DNA of 48,749 nt from Azospirillaceae bacterium (lineage in GTDB: Bacteria; Pseudomonadota; Alphaproteobacteria; Azospirillales; Azospirillaceae), in assembly GCA_028277115.1 (NCBI GenBank), contig JANQHG010000204.1, forward strand, positions 1 to 48,749. The letters run 5' to 3'. The position numbers and the translations under genes were made by a program. This document shows positions 33,789 through 44,308 of this stretch, in pieces; the first letter of the stretch is position 1; every line of letters starts with the position of its first letter. Under the pieces are notes generated by a model, which saw only the letters and a program-made list of their open reading frames with translations, ran no database searches and was not told the origin of the DNA.

Positions 33789-35237
33789 TTACGCCCGCAC
33801 GTTGGCGACGAAACTCTCGACCTGGCCGTGCAGGGTCTCGACCTGTCCTGCCAGGGTGCCGGCGTCGCGCAACAGGTCGGCGGACAGGTCGCCGGTTCGG
33901 GTCGCGGTGCCCGCGACCTCGGCGATGTCGCGCGAGACCTCTTGGAACAGGGTGGCGGTCTGCTGAATGCTCTGGGAGATCTCCTCGGTCGCGCGACCCT
34001 GGTCGCCAACCGCGGTCATGATCGTTCTGATGATCTCGTTGATCTTGCCGATCGTGCTCGAGATACTGCCGATTGCCGCGACCACGGTGTCGGTCGCCGT
34101 CTGGATTTGGCCGACCTCGGACTGAATTTCCTCGGTCGCCTTGCCGGTTTGGCCGGCCAGCATCTTGACCTCGCTTGCGACCACCGCAAAGCCTTTGCCG
34201 GCCTCGCCGGCGCGCGCGGCTTCGATGGTCGCGTTGAGCGCGAGCAGGTTGGTCTGCAACGCGATCCCGTTGATCAACTCGACCACCCGGCCGATCCGTT
34301 CGGCGGCGGTGGCGAGGCCGGCGACGGTGGTGCTGGTCCGTTCGGCCTCTTCGGTCGCGGTGGTCGCGACCCGGGACGACTCCCCGATCTGGCGTTCGAT
34401 CTCGCGCACCGTGGTCGCCATTTCCTCGGCCGCCGCAGCGACGCGTTCGACATTACCGAGCGCTTCACCCGCCGCGCTCGACGCCGAGGTCGATTGCCGG
34501 TTGGTCTGGTCCGCCGCCGCGGCCAGATTTGCCGCGGTATCGCCCAACGTGTCGGCCGCGGCCCTGAGCGATCCGACCACCCCGCCGACCGAGCCTTCGA
34601 AATCGTGGGCGAGCCCGTCCAGGGTTTCCTGGTGGCGGGTCGCCGCAGCGCGCTCGGCCAAGCGCGCCGAAACCAGGTCCGAAATGTCGTGGTGAGAGGT
34701 CAACAGCACGTCGCGCCCGCAAATGCGCTCGGCGATCAAGGTGACGACCACCATGAAGGCCTCGCCCGATCGGCGCAGGTGGCACCATTCGAACCGGTTG
34801 AAGCCGGCCCTGACCGCGGTGCCGATCATCTCCTCGGCCTTCTCGCCCGATTTGCGCCCATCGGGCTGGGTTTCGGGCGAGATCGACCCCGGGTGCACCA
34901 ACAGCAATTCGGCCTCGCTCTCGCAGCCGATCTCGGCCACCGCCTTGGGGTTGGCAGCGACGAAGGCCAGGCCCTCCAGCACCAGAAACGGGTCGGCGGA
35001 GCGCAGATAAAACGCGCGCTCGATCGATTGCTGGAAGTCGCCGTCGACCAGCGACCCCGGGCCATAGCGCGCGAGATGGCGTATCAGCGGCACCAAGCCG
35101 ACCGCGGTGGTCACCACCGCGAGCGCGATCACCAGCCCATCGCCGAGCTCGACCTTGCCGGCCGCGGCCAGACCAAAGAGCAGGAGGGGCGCGGCCAAGC
35201 CCCCGGGCACACGAAGCAACGACCAAACACGGGCCAT
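33789..35237 (-). CDS. Methyl-accepting chemotaxis protein with PAS-like domain
   Basis: A 482-residue chemoreceptor. Two hydrophobic segments lie near the N-terminus ([14 protein letters not shown] and [18 protein letters not shown]) with almost no periplasmic loop. A PAS-like region (about residues 75-200) follows, then a signalling domain with the hairpin tip [40 protein letters not shown] and a long coiled coil. It therefore probably senses an internal cue such as redox state or light-driven energy. Start MARVWSL is chosen for the GTGGAG site nine bases upstream; an ATG at 35273 would add 12 residues. Confidence 0.9.
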   Translation of the reverse strand: MARVWSLLRVPGGLAAPLLLFGLAAAGKVELGDGLVIALAVVTTAVGLVPLIRHLARYGPGSLVDGDFQQSIERAFYLRSADPFLVLEGLAFVAANPKAVAEIGCESEAELLLVHPGSISPETQPDGRKSGEKAEEMIGTAVRAGFNRFEWCHLRRSGEAFMVVVTLIAERICGRDVLLTSHHDISDLVSARLAERAAATRHQETLDGLAHDFEGSVGGVVGSLRAAADTLGDTAANLAAAADQTNRQSTSASSAAGEALGNVERVAAAAEEMATTVREIERQIGESSRVATTATEEAERTSTTVAGLATAAERIGRVVELINGIALQTNLLALNATIEAARAGEAGKGFAVVASEVKMLAGQTGKATEEIQSEVGQIQTATDTVVAAIGSISSTIGKINEIIRTIMTAVGDQGRATEEISQSIQQTATLFQEVSRDIAEVAGTATRTGDLSADLLRDAGTLAGQVETLHGQVESFVANVRA

Positions 35238-35647
35238 CTCGTACCACTCCACGACACCGACCAGCGGCGACATCGGCGGCACGTCGGCAACGGCAACGCG
35301 CCGCGCAAAGGATAAGGAATCGCCGCCTCGACCGGGAAACTGATTGTAACCGCGCTTTATCACGAAACAACGTTTCGGACCGGCCGGCCCGATGGGAGAG
35401 ACTGGCGGGCTTGAGCCACGCCGACGGTCGCCGTGCACAATGACGCGGTGCCCCCCCGGTGCCAAGCCATCCGCGACACCAAGTGCCGACCCGACCGATC
35501 GCGCAAATGGTCGCAATACCGATGCGTCGGCGGACGGCGGGACGGACCCGATCCTCGAGGCAGTCGGCCCCGCTATTCCGGGGTTGGGCGCCGGCTCGCT
35601 CTCGCCGAAGTCGCACCGTGGCGGACGACCGGTGCCGAGCGCTCGGA
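35238..35647. other. Intergenic, no supported gene
   Basis: About 410 bases between the chemoreceptor start and the DUF29 stop. Open frames here are antisense or extensions of neighbours, without ribosome sites or similarity. It should contain the chemoreceptor promoter, but none is obvious. Confidence 0.5.
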
Positions 35648-36094
35648 TCAGATGTCGCCCGGCGGGTCGCCCAGGAGTTGGTCGATCGTATACGGATTGT
35701 CGGTCGGAAACGATGCGACGTCGAGGCCGGTCTCGCGGATCGCGATAACAAGACCGTCATCCCACGCCGATGTCATCATCTCCTGAAACTGGGTCGGGTT
35801 TTTCAATCCCGGATTCTCCTTCAAATGGCGCTTGACGGCTCTTCGTTGGATCGCCACGGAGTTGCGCCAACTCTTTTCCTGAGATGGCGAGCGATAGACC
35901 TGGATGTCCAATTTGACGCAGTGGACGATCAAGACCGCCAACCGCGACACCAGTTCGCGCCGCTCCGACCGTCCCAAGGACGCGACCTCCTCCGCAAGGT
36001 TCTCGAGGTCCAAGCAGTCGAGACGTCCCTGGCGCAGGAACGCCGCCTGTTCCTGGGTCCAGGAATAATAATCTTCTTGGTATCCGATCGGCAT
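35648..36094 (-). CDS. DUF29 family protein
   Basis: A 148-residue protein of unknown function, common in phototrophic and other alphaproteobacteria and in cyanobacteria. Family features are [20 protein letters not shown] near the start, [20 protein letters not shown] and the C-terminal TGLDVASFP...YTIDQLL. A GGAGGA site lies just before the ATG. A paralog lies at 43746-44189. It is a single gene between the chemoreceptor and crtD. Confidence 0.88.
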   Translation of the reverse strand: MPIGYQEDYYSWTQEQAAFLRQGRLDCLDLENLAEEVASLGRSERRELVSRLAVLIVHCVKLDIQVYRSPSQEKSWRNSVAIQRRAVKRHLKENPGLKNPTQFQEMMTSAWDDGLVIAIRETGLDVASFPTDNPYTIDQLLGDPPGDI

Positions 36095-36220
36095 TCCATC
36101 CTCCGATACCGGACGGTGGCGCCCCCCCCCTTCGGTCTTCTCGAGAGCCTACGAGTATCATGCCCGCCTTCGGGAATATCGGCGCTCCGCCGACCGGGCA
36201 CAAGTCATGGGGCCTGCCGC

Positions 36221-37717
36221 TCACCCACCCGCCTTGTCGGCGAGCACCCGGGCGGCGGCGAGGCGGCCGGACACCGCGGCCATCGGCACGCCGGCGCCCG
36301 GATGGACGCTGCCGCCGGCGAGATAAAGCCCCGCAAGCTTGGTCGTGGTGCCGGGCCGTGCAAACGACGCCGCCCAGCCGTGCGATGCCTGGCCGTAGAG
36401 CGCGCCGCCGGTGGCAGGGAACAGGCGGTCGAACACGGTCGGCGTGGTCATCGTGGTCGCCTCGGGCGTGCGCGCGATCCTGAGGCCGGAACGCGCCAGC
36501 ACCGCGAACGCCCGCGCCTCGCCCTCGGCCAACGCCCGGTCGGACAGCGGCGCATGGTCGCCGGTCGGCGGCGCGTTGATCAGGCAGAGCAAACGCTCCG
36601 GGCCGTCCGGGGCGGTGTCGTCGTCGCCGCGGTCCTGGGCGCAGACATAGACCGTCGGGTCGCGCGGCAGCCGGTGGTGGCGGAACACCGCGTCGAACTC
36701 TTCCGGATAGTCCCGGCCGAAGAACACGCTGTGCCGGACCAGGGGAAAGCCGCGTGCCTCGGCGACCAGGCTCCAGGTCACGGCCGACAGCGACCGTCGC
36801 CCGGCGGCGGCCGGCGGCACCGCGGCCGCCGCCGCGGCGCCCAAGCGCCCGGTCGCGAGCGCCGCGACGTCGGCGTTGGCGATCACCGTGCGCGCAGGCA
36901 TGGTCTCGCCGTCGGCCAGGCGCACCCCAGCAACCCGGCCGCCGTCGACCAGGATCTCGTCCGCCGGGCTGTGATAGCGCAGACGCGCGCCGCGCGCTTC
37001 GGCGAGCCGCGCCAGCGCCACCGCCAGTTGGTGCATGCCGCCCTCGACCAGCCAGACGCCCTCTTGCTCGACATGGGCGATCAGCATCAAGGTCGCGGGC
37101 GCCTGGAACGGCGACGAGCCGCAATAGGTCGCGTACCGCGCGAACAGCTGGCGCAGACGCTGGTCGTGGAAATGGCGGCCGAGCGCCTGCCACATCGTGG
37201 AAAACGGGGTGATCCCGGCCAGCCGGTGCACCCGCGCCGGACCGACCCGGCCGACCAGCCCGCCGACGCTCGGTCGCGGTGCGTGGATGAAGGTCTCGTC
37301 CAGGGTCTCGTAAATGCTGCGCGCGCGGGCGCAGAAGGCGCGGTAGCGCTTGGCCTCGCCGGCGCCGGCAAAGTCGCCGATCGCGTCGGCGGCGCGGTCG
37401 CGGTCGGCGAACAGATCAAAGGTCGCGCCATCGGCCCACGCGTGGCGCGCCAACAGTCCGACCGGCGTCAGCGTGACATGGTCGTCGAGCCGCGCCCCGA
37501 TCGCCTCGAACAATCGGTCGAACACCGTGCGCAGCGTGAACACGGTCGGCCCGGCGTCGAGCCGGCGGCCGGCGACCGCGACCTCGCGCATTTTGCCGCC
37601 GGGCGCGCCGGCGCGCTCGACCACCACCACCTCGCGGCCGGCCGCCGCCAACTCGAGCGCCGCGACCAGCCCGCCGATGCCGGCGCCGATCACCACGATC
37701 CGCTCGGGTCCGCCCAT
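36221..37717 (-). CDS. crtD: Carotenoid 3,4-desaturase CrtD (CrtI family)
   Basis: A FAD-dependent desaturase of about 498 residues that adds the C3-C4 double bond to hydroxy- or methoxy-carotenoids. The N-terminal dinucleotide fold is clear (VIGAGIGGLVAALELAAAG, then VVERAGAPGGKMRE), as is the C-terminal FAD motif LYLAGGSVHPGAGVPMA. The N-terminal part FDAGPT-type motif reads LDAGPTVFTL. CrtI would be similar; the partner genes crtC and crtF and the presence of YCGSSPFQAPATL favour CrtD. The start is at MGGPERIVV, since a longer frame has no family match. Divergent from crtE. Confidence 0.87.
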   Translation of the reverse strand: MGGPERIVVIGAGIGGLVAALELAAAGREVVVVERAGAPGGKMREVAVAGRRLDAGPTVFTLRTVFDRLFEAIGARLDDHVTLTPVGLLARHAWADGATFDLFADRDRAADAIGDFAGAGEAKRYRAFCARARSIYETLDETFIHAPRPSVGGLVGRVGPARVHRLAGITPFSTMWQALGRHFHDQRLRQLFARYATYCGSSPFQAPATLMLIAHVEQEGVWLVEGGMHQLAVALARLAEARGARLRYHSPADEILVDGGRVAGVRLADGETMPARTVIANADVAALATGRLGAAAAAAVPPAAAGRRSLSAVTWSLVAEARGFPLVRHSVFFGRDYPEEFDAVFRHHRLPRDPTVYVCAQDRGDDDTAPDGPERLLCLINAPPTGDHAPLSDRALAEGEARAFAVLARSGLRIARTPEATTMTTPTVFDRLFPATGGALYGQASHGWAASFARPGTTTKLAGLYLAGGSVHPGAGVPMAAVSGRLAAARVLADKAGG

Positions 37718-37814
37718 ATTCCACCACCCAGACCGTCGGTCACAGGTGCGACCGATCGCGCTTGCGACAAGGTTTCGCCGCGACAATCGGGTCATTGATG
37801 CCCGGGCACGGCCG

Positions 37815-37843
37815 TGACAACAGTAGCCAAACTTGATTTGTCA
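37815..37843. promoter_or_regulatory. Inverted repeat in the crtD-crtE divergent promoter region
   Basis: TGACAA and TTGTCA face each other across 17 bases in the 167-base gap between crtD and crtE, in an AT-rich patch. It could be a regulator site or overlapping -35 elements. It does not match the TGT-N12-ACA site of PpsR/CrtJ. Confidence 0.4.
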
Positions 37844-37884
37844 CATCTAGCACTTACGGGCGAACCGCCCGGAAAGGCAGGACC

Positions 37885-38754
37885 GTGGACCCATTGACGC
37901 GCACTGAACAAACCTTGGCGGCCGCGGTGGCGGCGGTCGAGGTTCCCGGCAGCCCTCCCCGTCTCGGCGCGGCGATCCGCCATGCGGTGTTCCCGCGCGG
38001 CGCGCGCATTCGCCCACGGCTGTGCCTGTCGGTCGCGCGCGCCTGTGGCGACGACGCGCCCGAGCTCGCCAACGCCGCCGGGGCGGCGATCGAACTCCTG
38101 CATTGCGCGTCCCTGGTCCATGACGATTTGCCGTGCTTCGACGACGCCGACATCCGGCGCGGCAAGCCGTCGGTCCACAAGGCGTTCGGGGAGCCGCTCG
38201 CGGTCCTGACCGGCGACGCCATGATCGTGATGGCGTTCGAGATCATCGCGCGCGCCGGCGCGACCCACCCGGCGCGGCTCGCCCCGGTCTTGTTGACGAT
38301 CGCGCGCTCGGTCGGCGCGCCGGTCGGCATCACCGCCGGCCAGGCCTGGGAGTGCGAGCCGGCCGCGGTGCTGCGCGACTACCAGCGCGCCAAGACCGGG
38401 TCCCTGTTCGTCGCCGCGACGATCGCCGGCGCGGCCGCGGCCGGGGCCGACCCGACGCCGTGGCAGGCGGTCGGCGAGCAGATCGGCGAGGCCTATCAGG
38501 TCGCCGACGACATCCGCGACGCGGTGGCCGACGAAGCCGAACTCGGCAAGCCGATCAACCAGGACATCGTCCATGCCCGCCCGAACGCGGTCCACGAGCT
38601 CGGGCTCAACGGCGCGGTCGAGCGGCTGCAGGCGTTGGTCGCGGGGTCGATGGCGGCGATCCCGGATTGCCCCGGGGCCGGCGAGCTGCAGGCTCTGATC
38701 ATGAGCGAGGCGAAACGCCTCAAGCCGAAAAAGCTCGACCTCGCCGCCGCCTGA
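37885..38754 (+). CDS. crtE: Geranylgeranyl diphosphate synthase CrtE
   Basis: A polyprenyl synthase of 289 residues that makes the C20 precursor for carotenoids and for the bacteriochlorophyll tail. The first Asp-rich motif is DDLPCFDDADIRRG (about residues 80-93). The second reads DDIRD in place of the usual DDILD, and GQAWEC and KTGSLFVAA are also present. The GTG start follows GGAAAGGCAGGA. The 13-base gap to crtF indicates an operon. It could also supply C20 diphosphate to the UbiA-type enzyme 7 kb away; this last point is inference. Confidence 0.93.
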   Translation: MDPLTRTEQTLAAAVAAVEVPGSPPRLGAAIRHAVFPRGARIRPRLCLSVARACGDDAPELANAAGAAIELLHCASLVHDDLPCFDDADIRRGKPSVHKAFGEPLAVLTGDAMIVMAFEIIARAGATHPARLAPVLLTIARSVGAPVGITAGQAWECEPAAVLRDYQRAKTGSLFVAATIAGAAAAGADPTPWQAVGEQIGEAYQVADDIRDAVADEAELGKPINQDIVHARPNAVHELGLNGAVERLQALVAGSMAAIPDCPGAGELQALIMSEAKRLKPKKLDLAAA

Positions 38755-38767
38755 CGGATCGTCCTGC

Positions 38768-39940
38768 ATGGCTTTGGCCAACGGCGGCGCGGCAAAGCCC
38801 GCGCCGCCCGCTCCCGCGCCGGCCGGTCTCGGCGACCGCCTGCGCGCACTTCGTGACCGACTGTTCGCCGACCCGCGGTTCCAGAGATGGGCGAGCCGGT
38901 TCCCGTTAACCCGGGGAATCGCGCGGCGGCGCGCCCGCTCCCTGTTCGACCTGTGCGCCGGCTTCGTTTATTCGCAGATCATGGTCGCCGCGATCCGGCT
39001 CGACCTGGTCGAGCAGCTGGCCGACGGGCCGCTCGCGGTGCCCGACCTTGCAGCACGGCTCGGGCTGCCCGAGGACGGAACCTGGCGGCTGGTGCGGGCG
39101 ACGGCGGCGCTCGGCCTGATCGAGCCGCGCGGCGCCGACCGGTTCGGGCTCGGCGAACTCGGGGCGGTGATGCGCGCCAACCCCGAGATCGCGGTGATGG
39201 TGAAGCACCACGCGCTGCTCTACCAGGATCTCGCCGACCCGGTGGCGTTGCTCGAAGGCCGGCGCGGCGCCGACACCGCGCTCGGCCGGTTTTGGGCCTA
39301 TACCCGGCGCGCCGATCCGACGACCGCAGCGCCCGAGGAGGTTGCCGGATACTCGGCGCTGATGGCGGCGTCGCAGCCGATGATCGCGGCCGAGGTGCTC
39401 GACGCGGTGCCGGTCGGGCGGTTCCGCCGGCTGCTCGACGTCGGCGGCGGCGAAGGCGCGTTCCTGATCGCGGCCGCGACGCGGGTGCCGGCGCTGGAGG
39501 TCACGCTGTTCGACCTGCCGGCGGTGGCGGAGCGGGCGCGGGCGCGTTTCGACGCGGCCGGTCTCGGCGCCCGCGCGACCGCGCTCGGCGGCGACATGCA
39601 CCGCGACCCGCTGCCCACCGGGTACGACGCGATCTCGCTGGTCCGGGTGATCCACGACCATGACGACAACGCGGCGCAGGCCCTGCTCGGCGCGGTGCGA
39701 CGGGCGTTGCCGCCCGGCGGCACCCTGGTGCTGGCCGAGCCGATGTCGGACACCCGGGGCGCCGAGCCGATCGGTGACGCCTATTTCGGCTTCTACCTTA
39801 TGGCGATGGGCAGCGGCCGGCCGCGCACGGTCGACGACCTGACCCGAATGCTCCATGACGCGGGCTTCGACCGGATCCGGCGGCGCGCGACCCTCAGACC
39901 GATGCTGACCCGGGTCCTGACCGCCCGCCCGGCGCGCTAG
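38768..39940 (+). CDS. crtF: Hydroxycarotenoid O-methyltransferase CrtF
   Basis: A SAM-dependent methyltransferase of 390 residues that makes the 1-methoxy end group of spheroidene and spirilloxanthin. The N-terminal part is a winged-helix dimerisation domain (LFDLCAGFVYSQIMVAAIRL, LAARLGLPEDGTWRLVRA). The SAM site is LDVGGGEGAFLIAAA near residue 224, followed by LFDLPAV and the active-site region VRVIHDHDD. Family length is normal. It is in an operon with crtE. Confidence 0.93.
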   Translation: MALANGGAAKPAPPAPAPAGLGDRLRALRDRLFADPRFQRWASRFPLTRGIARRRARSLFDLCAGFVYSQIMVAAIRLDLVEQLADGPLAVPDLAARLGLPEDGTWRLVRATAALGLIEPRGADRFGLGELGAVMRANPEIAVMVKHHALLYQDLADPVALLEGRRGADTALGRFWAYTRRADPTTAAPEEVAGYSALMAASQPMIAAEVLDAVPVGRFRRLLDVGGGEGAFLIAAATRVPALEVTLFDLPAVAERARARFDAAGLGARATALGGDMHRDPLPTGYDAISLVRVIHDHDDNAAQALLGAVRRALPPGGTLVLAEPMSDTRGAEPIGDAYFGFYLMAMGSGRPRTVDDLTRMLHDAGFDRIRRRATLRPMLTRVLTARPAR

Positions 39941-40017
39941 TACAGCCCGGCGGACCAAAAAACCATGTCACTGTTTGCGCCGCGGTGTACTGGGAGACAG
40001 CGACACCAGCTGCGACG

Positions 40018-40175
40018 GTTTTGGGGGCAAAGCCCCCAAGGTCAGGGGGTTTCACCCCCCGACACCCCCTGACCAGGGGTTGCCCCCTGGACCCCATTTG
40101 GTGGGGGCAAAGGGGGGGTGTCCCCCTTTTCGGGGGCGAGGGGGCAGCGCCCCCCCCCCAGGGCCGAAGGCCGGA
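40018..40175. repeat. Long GC-rich interspersed element
   Basis: The largest copy, filling most of the 364-base gap between crtF and the MlaE-like gene (39941-40304). It has several hairpins such as TTGGGGGCAAAGCCCCCAA (40021-40039). It shares CCCCCTGGACCCC (40083-40095) and GAGGGGGCAGCGCCCCCC (40138-40155) with the element at 21190. No gene is seen in the gap. Confidence 0.78.
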
Positions 40176-40304
40176 CACAGCGCGGCAGGCAGGTCGGCCG
40201 GACGGCTTGTCGCTTGCGTCGGCACGCGCGCTGGCTTTAAGTCGGGGGGTGATCAACACCGCCGCCGCGCGACCGGTCTCAACGTCAGGTAAGGGCCCTC
40301 GGTC

Positions 40305-41456
40305 ATGTCGCTGCCGCCTGAGTGGCTGAGGGTGTTGCGCCGGGGCGATGTCTGGGCGGTCGAGCTGCACGGGGTCTGGGACCTCGCGGCGGGTGCCACG
40401 CTCGATCGGCTGCTGGTCGAGGCCCCGCCGGCGCCGCCCGACGATGCGCGGTCGCTCGAACTCGGGCTCGGCGGGCTGTCGTCGCTCGACACGGTCGGGG
40501 CGTTGTTGGTGCGCCGCCTCTACCGCCAGCTCGCCGCGGCCGCCGGCGACCGGCCGGTCGCGGTCATCGGCGCGCGGCCGGCGCACCGGGCGCTGTTGGA
40601 CGCGGTGTGGCGCGCGGCGGAAGCGACCACCGCCCCTGCCGCGGTGCCGCGACGCTGGACCGACCGGGTCGGCGGGCTCGGCGCGGCGACGGGGGCATTG
40701 GCCCGCTCGGCGATCGATCTGGTCGGTTTCTTCGGCCAGGTCTCGGTGACGGCCGCGCGCACCCTGATCGACCCACGCCGGCTGCGGCTGCGCCCACTGG
40801 TCTACCACATCGAACATGTGGGCTTGCGCGCGCTGCCGATCCTCGGCCTGCTCGCGTTTCTGATCGGGATCGTGCTCGGCTATCAGGGGGCCGAGCAGCT
40901 GCGCAAGGTCAGCGCCGAGTTCCTGGTGGTGGATCTGCTCGCAGTGTCGATCCTGCGCGAGATGGGGATCCTGATCACCGCGATCCTGGTCGCCGGCCGG
41001 TCCGGCTCGGCGTTCACGGCGCAGATCGGCACGATGAAGGTCAACCAGGAGGTCGATGCCTTGCGCACGATCGGGCTCGACCCGGTCGAGCTCCTGGTGC
41101 TGCCGCGCATCCTGGCCTTGGTGATCGTGCTGCCGTTGTTGACCTTTTACGCCAATTCGGTCGCGCTGTTCGGCGGCGCCTGCATGGTCTGGCTGCAGTT
41201 CGACATGACCATGATCGATTTCTTCGTCAACCTGCCGGGTCCGCCGCCGGATTTGCTGGATGCCTCGGTGGGTCTGCTAAAGGCACCGGTGTTCGCGGTG
41301 GTGATCGGTCTGGTCGGCTGCCACGAGGGACTGCAGGTGTCGGGCAGCGCGGAGAGCGTGGGTTTGCGCACAACACGGTCGGTGGTCGAGGCGATCTTCT
41401 TGGTTATGGTGATGAACGCGCTGTTTTCGGTCGTGTTCACCGCGCTTGGACTCTGA
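40305..41456 (+). CDS. MlaE-like lipid ABC permease with N-terminal STAS domain
   Basis: A 383-residue protein. Residues about 1-100 resemble a STAS domain (VWAVELHGVWDLAAGATLDRLL, then LSSLDTVGALLVRRL). The rest is an MlaE/YrbE permease with GVLGYQ-type motif written GIVLGYQGAEQLRK, ILREMGILITAILVAGRSGSAFTAQIGTMKVNQEVDAL cut into its known blocks, and five or six helices. Such permeases work with an ATPase and an MCE-domain protein to move phospholipid between membranes. Neither is adjacent: the next gene is mtnP. Either the partners lie elsewhere or this copy is orphaned. Confidence 0.9.
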   Translation: MSLPPEWLRVLRRGDVWAVELHGVWDLAAGATLDRLLVEAPPAPPDDARSLELGLGGLSSLDTVGALLVRRLYRQLAAAAGDRPVAVIGARPAHRALLDAVWRAAEATTAPAAVPRRWTDRVGGLGAATGALARSAIDLVGFFGQVSVTAARTLIDPRRLRLRPLVYHIEHVGLRALPILGLLAFLIGIVLGYQGAEQLRKVSAEFLVVDLLAVSILREMGILITAILVAGRSGSAFTAQIGTMKVNQEVDALRTIGLDPVELLVLPRILALVIVLPLLTFYANSVALFGGACMVWLQFDMTMIDFFVNLPGPPPDLLDASVGLLKAPVFAVVIGLVGCHEGLQVSGSAESVGLRTTRSVVEAIFLVMVMNALFSVVFTALGL

Positions 41457-41524
41457 CTTGAACAGGGGCGCGCATGGCGTCCCGGGTTTAGCACGAAAGT
41501 TGGCACGAAAGGGAGACAAGGCTG

Positions 41525-42409
<885 letters not shown>

Positions 42410-42420
42410 GGACCTGCCGC

Positions 42421-42454
42421 CGCCGCCCGCGGGACCGGCGTCCTGCGGGCGGCG
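42421..42454 (+). terminator. Terminator after mtnP
   Basis: A 15-bp stem (left arm CGCCGCCCGCGGGAC, one G-U pair) with loop CGGC lies 12 bases after the mtnP stop and is followed by TTAATC. Confidence 0.7.
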
Positions 42455-42591
42455 TTAATCCGTGGTGCGACCGAACACGCCCTCGCGGTCGTCGGCGTCG
42501 AGCGCTGGTCAAGATCAGCACGATTTGGACGACCGACGCCCCAGTCTCGGCGTCCGGGATCGGGCCATAGTACGCGCCATATGTTGGGCGC

Positions 42592-42660
42592 ATGATCGAT
42601 GTTGACGCCATTCGAGAGCGATACTCGGCGCAGGCGCCGCGTCTTGACGAGCGGGGATGG
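42592..42660 (+). pseudogene. Possible N-terminal remnant of an ISAzo13-type transposase
   Basis: ATG opens a frame reading MIDVDAIRERYSAQAPRLDE, close to the start of ISAzo13-family transposases as I remember it. Similarity ends after about 23 residues and the frame stops at 42762. It lies in a 458-base gap (42410-42867) that otherwise holds only the mtnP terminator and is less GC-rich than its surroundings, which fits decayed inserted DNA. Confidence 0.4.
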
Positions 42661-42867
42661 CAGCCATCAATATCAAACGCGACGAATTCCATGGAGATTT
42701 GGAATCTACACCATCTTGCCACGGCCATCGGATCGAGCAACTATTTCCTGGCAAGCCCTTAATGCCATGATGCGAGCCTGGAGCACGATGTTTGCGAGGT
42801 TCACCGCGTCCGAACGCCTATGCGGCCAACCCCGGGCCCAATCGGTCTTGAGCTCTTGTGGGCGCTC

Positions 42868-43578
42868 TCACATCATCGGGGTCGGTCGGATCGCGTGGAT
42901 ACGCTCGCGCAGCCGGTCGGCCGTCGCGTCGAGCTCCTGGATCAAGGAGCGCATGATGCTGACCGCGTTGTGTCCCTGATCGACCAGCATCAGATGGGAC
43001 ATGTATGCCTCGCTGGCCCGGATCGCACGCAACAGGCCGAGCAGGTCGTCCGACACCCGGATCAGCTCCGCCCGGTTGGCGGTCAGCTCGCGATAAATGT
43101 CGTCCCATTGCGCGAGCAGGCGCTCGCGCTGCGGCGCCAACAGATTGGGGTCGTTGGTGACCAGCGTCCGCTTGTCGGTCGCCCACTCGATCACCCGGTT
43201 GACGTTGGCGGCAAGATCGCCCTCGCGCGCCAAGGGTGCAAGCGCCCGGTCGATCGACGCGCGCAACGCCTGCGCCTCGCCGAGCGCGGTGTCGAGCGAG
43301 AAGGTCGAGATGCCCTCGAGCTCGCGGCGCCGCTGCTCGATCACCCGACCGAGCCGGTCGATCTCTTCGGTGAAGCTCGCGAACGCCTCGGCAAGGACGC
43401 TCGGCTCGGCGGCGAACAACTCGTCGAACAGGACCGGCCGGACCGCGCCGGCAGAGCCGCTGGCCGGGGCAGGAGATGCCGGCGCGGCGGCAAGCGCGGC
43501 GACCGCAGGCACGGCCAGACCGACCGCGAGACCGAGGGCGACGACTGGGTTCGATCGCATGGCTGGGTTCGATCGCAT
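42868..43578 (-). CDS. Exported helical protein, unknown
   Basis: A 236-residue protein that I do not recognise. It has a signal peptide (VVALGLAVGLAVPAVAALAAAPA) followed by a mostly helical, coiled-coil-rich body (EEIDRLGRVIEQRRRELEGI, IRVSDDLLGLLRAIRASEAY), so it is probably periplasmic. The first six residues are duplicated (MRSNPA-MRSNPV) by an 18-base tandem repeat at 43543-43578. GGGAG lies before the outer ATG, so I start there; the inner ATG at 43560 is possible. A much longer open frame upstream is not supported. Confidence 0.7.
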   Translation of the reverse strand: MRSNPAMRSNPVVALGLAVGLAVPAVAALAAAPASPAPASGSAGAVRPVLFDELFAAEPSVLAEAFASFTEEIDRLGRVIEQRRRELEGISTFSLDTALGEAQALRASIDRALAPLAREGDLAANVNRVIEWATDKRTLVTNDPNLLAPQRERLLAQWDDIYRELTANRAELIRVSDDLLGLLRAIRASEAYMSHLMLVDQGHNAVSIMRSLIQELDATADRLRERIHAIRPTPMM

Positions 43579-43745
43579 GGTTTGACGCTCCCGCGCTCCG
43601 TCCGTTCGACTGAGAGCTGTTACCATACCACGTCGCGGGGTTGTGAGCAAAGCGCTGCAATGCAGTAAGGGATCGACGCGCCCGCACTTGCCGAGGCGGC
43701 AAGCCGAGACGTATGCAGTCAAAGGCAGCAGCCGGAGACTTGGAC

Positions 43746-44189
43746 ATGCCGAGCGGATATGACCAGGATTACTATACCTGGGCGATCGAACAGGCCGAGC
43801 ATCTGCGGGCCCGGCGGCTTGACATGCTCGATGTCGACAATCTCGCCGAAGAGGTCGAATCGTTGGGACGGTCGGAGCACCGTGAGTTGAGCTCACGACT
43901 GGCCGTCATCATCGGCCACCTTTTGACACTTCAGGTGCAGACCACCCGCACCGAGGCGAACGAACGGAGCTGGCGGGTCACCGTCCGAGCCCAGCGCGCC
44001 CGCCTGACCAGACTGCTCGATCGCGCGCCGGGGCTGAAAAACCCGAACGCGATGGCGGACGCGCTCGAGAATGCCTGGATCGACGGTTACGCCCTGGCGG
44101 TCCGGGAGACCGGATTGCCCGAAGCGATGTTTCCTCAGGCGTTGCCGTACCGCCTCGACCAACTGCTGGACGGCGCGTACTGGCCGTAA
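43746..44189 (+). CDS. DUF29 family protein, second copy
   Basis: A 147-residue paralog of the protein at 35648-36094, with the same blocks ([50 protein letters not shown]...YRLDQLLDG). GGAG lies before the ATG at 43746. Function unknown. It is not in an operon with lpxD, which starts 119 bases on with its own leader. Confidence 0.88.
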   Translation: MPSGYDQDYYTWAIEQAEHLRARRLDMLDVDNLAEEVESLGRSEHRELSSRLAVIIGHLLTLQVQTTRTEANERSWRVTVRAQRARLTRLLDRAPGLKNPNAMADALENAWIDGYALAVRETGLPEAMFPQALPYRLDQLLDGAYWP

Positions 44190-44308
44190 TCGCGCGGGCG
44201 ACGGGCCGCTCGCGTCGACGTCGGGGGCGTGGTAAGGATTTTCGGCGCCGCCCGCGCGCGGCGTGCAGCACAGTTTCACCCCCGTCTGCCTGCCCGGACC
44301 CTTCGCAT

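Noticed and set aside
37798-37810. GCCCGGGCACG near crtD resembling half a CRISPR repeat
   Set aside because: Eleven bases of the palindrome core only, single copy, no repeat flanks. Chance in GC-rich DNA.
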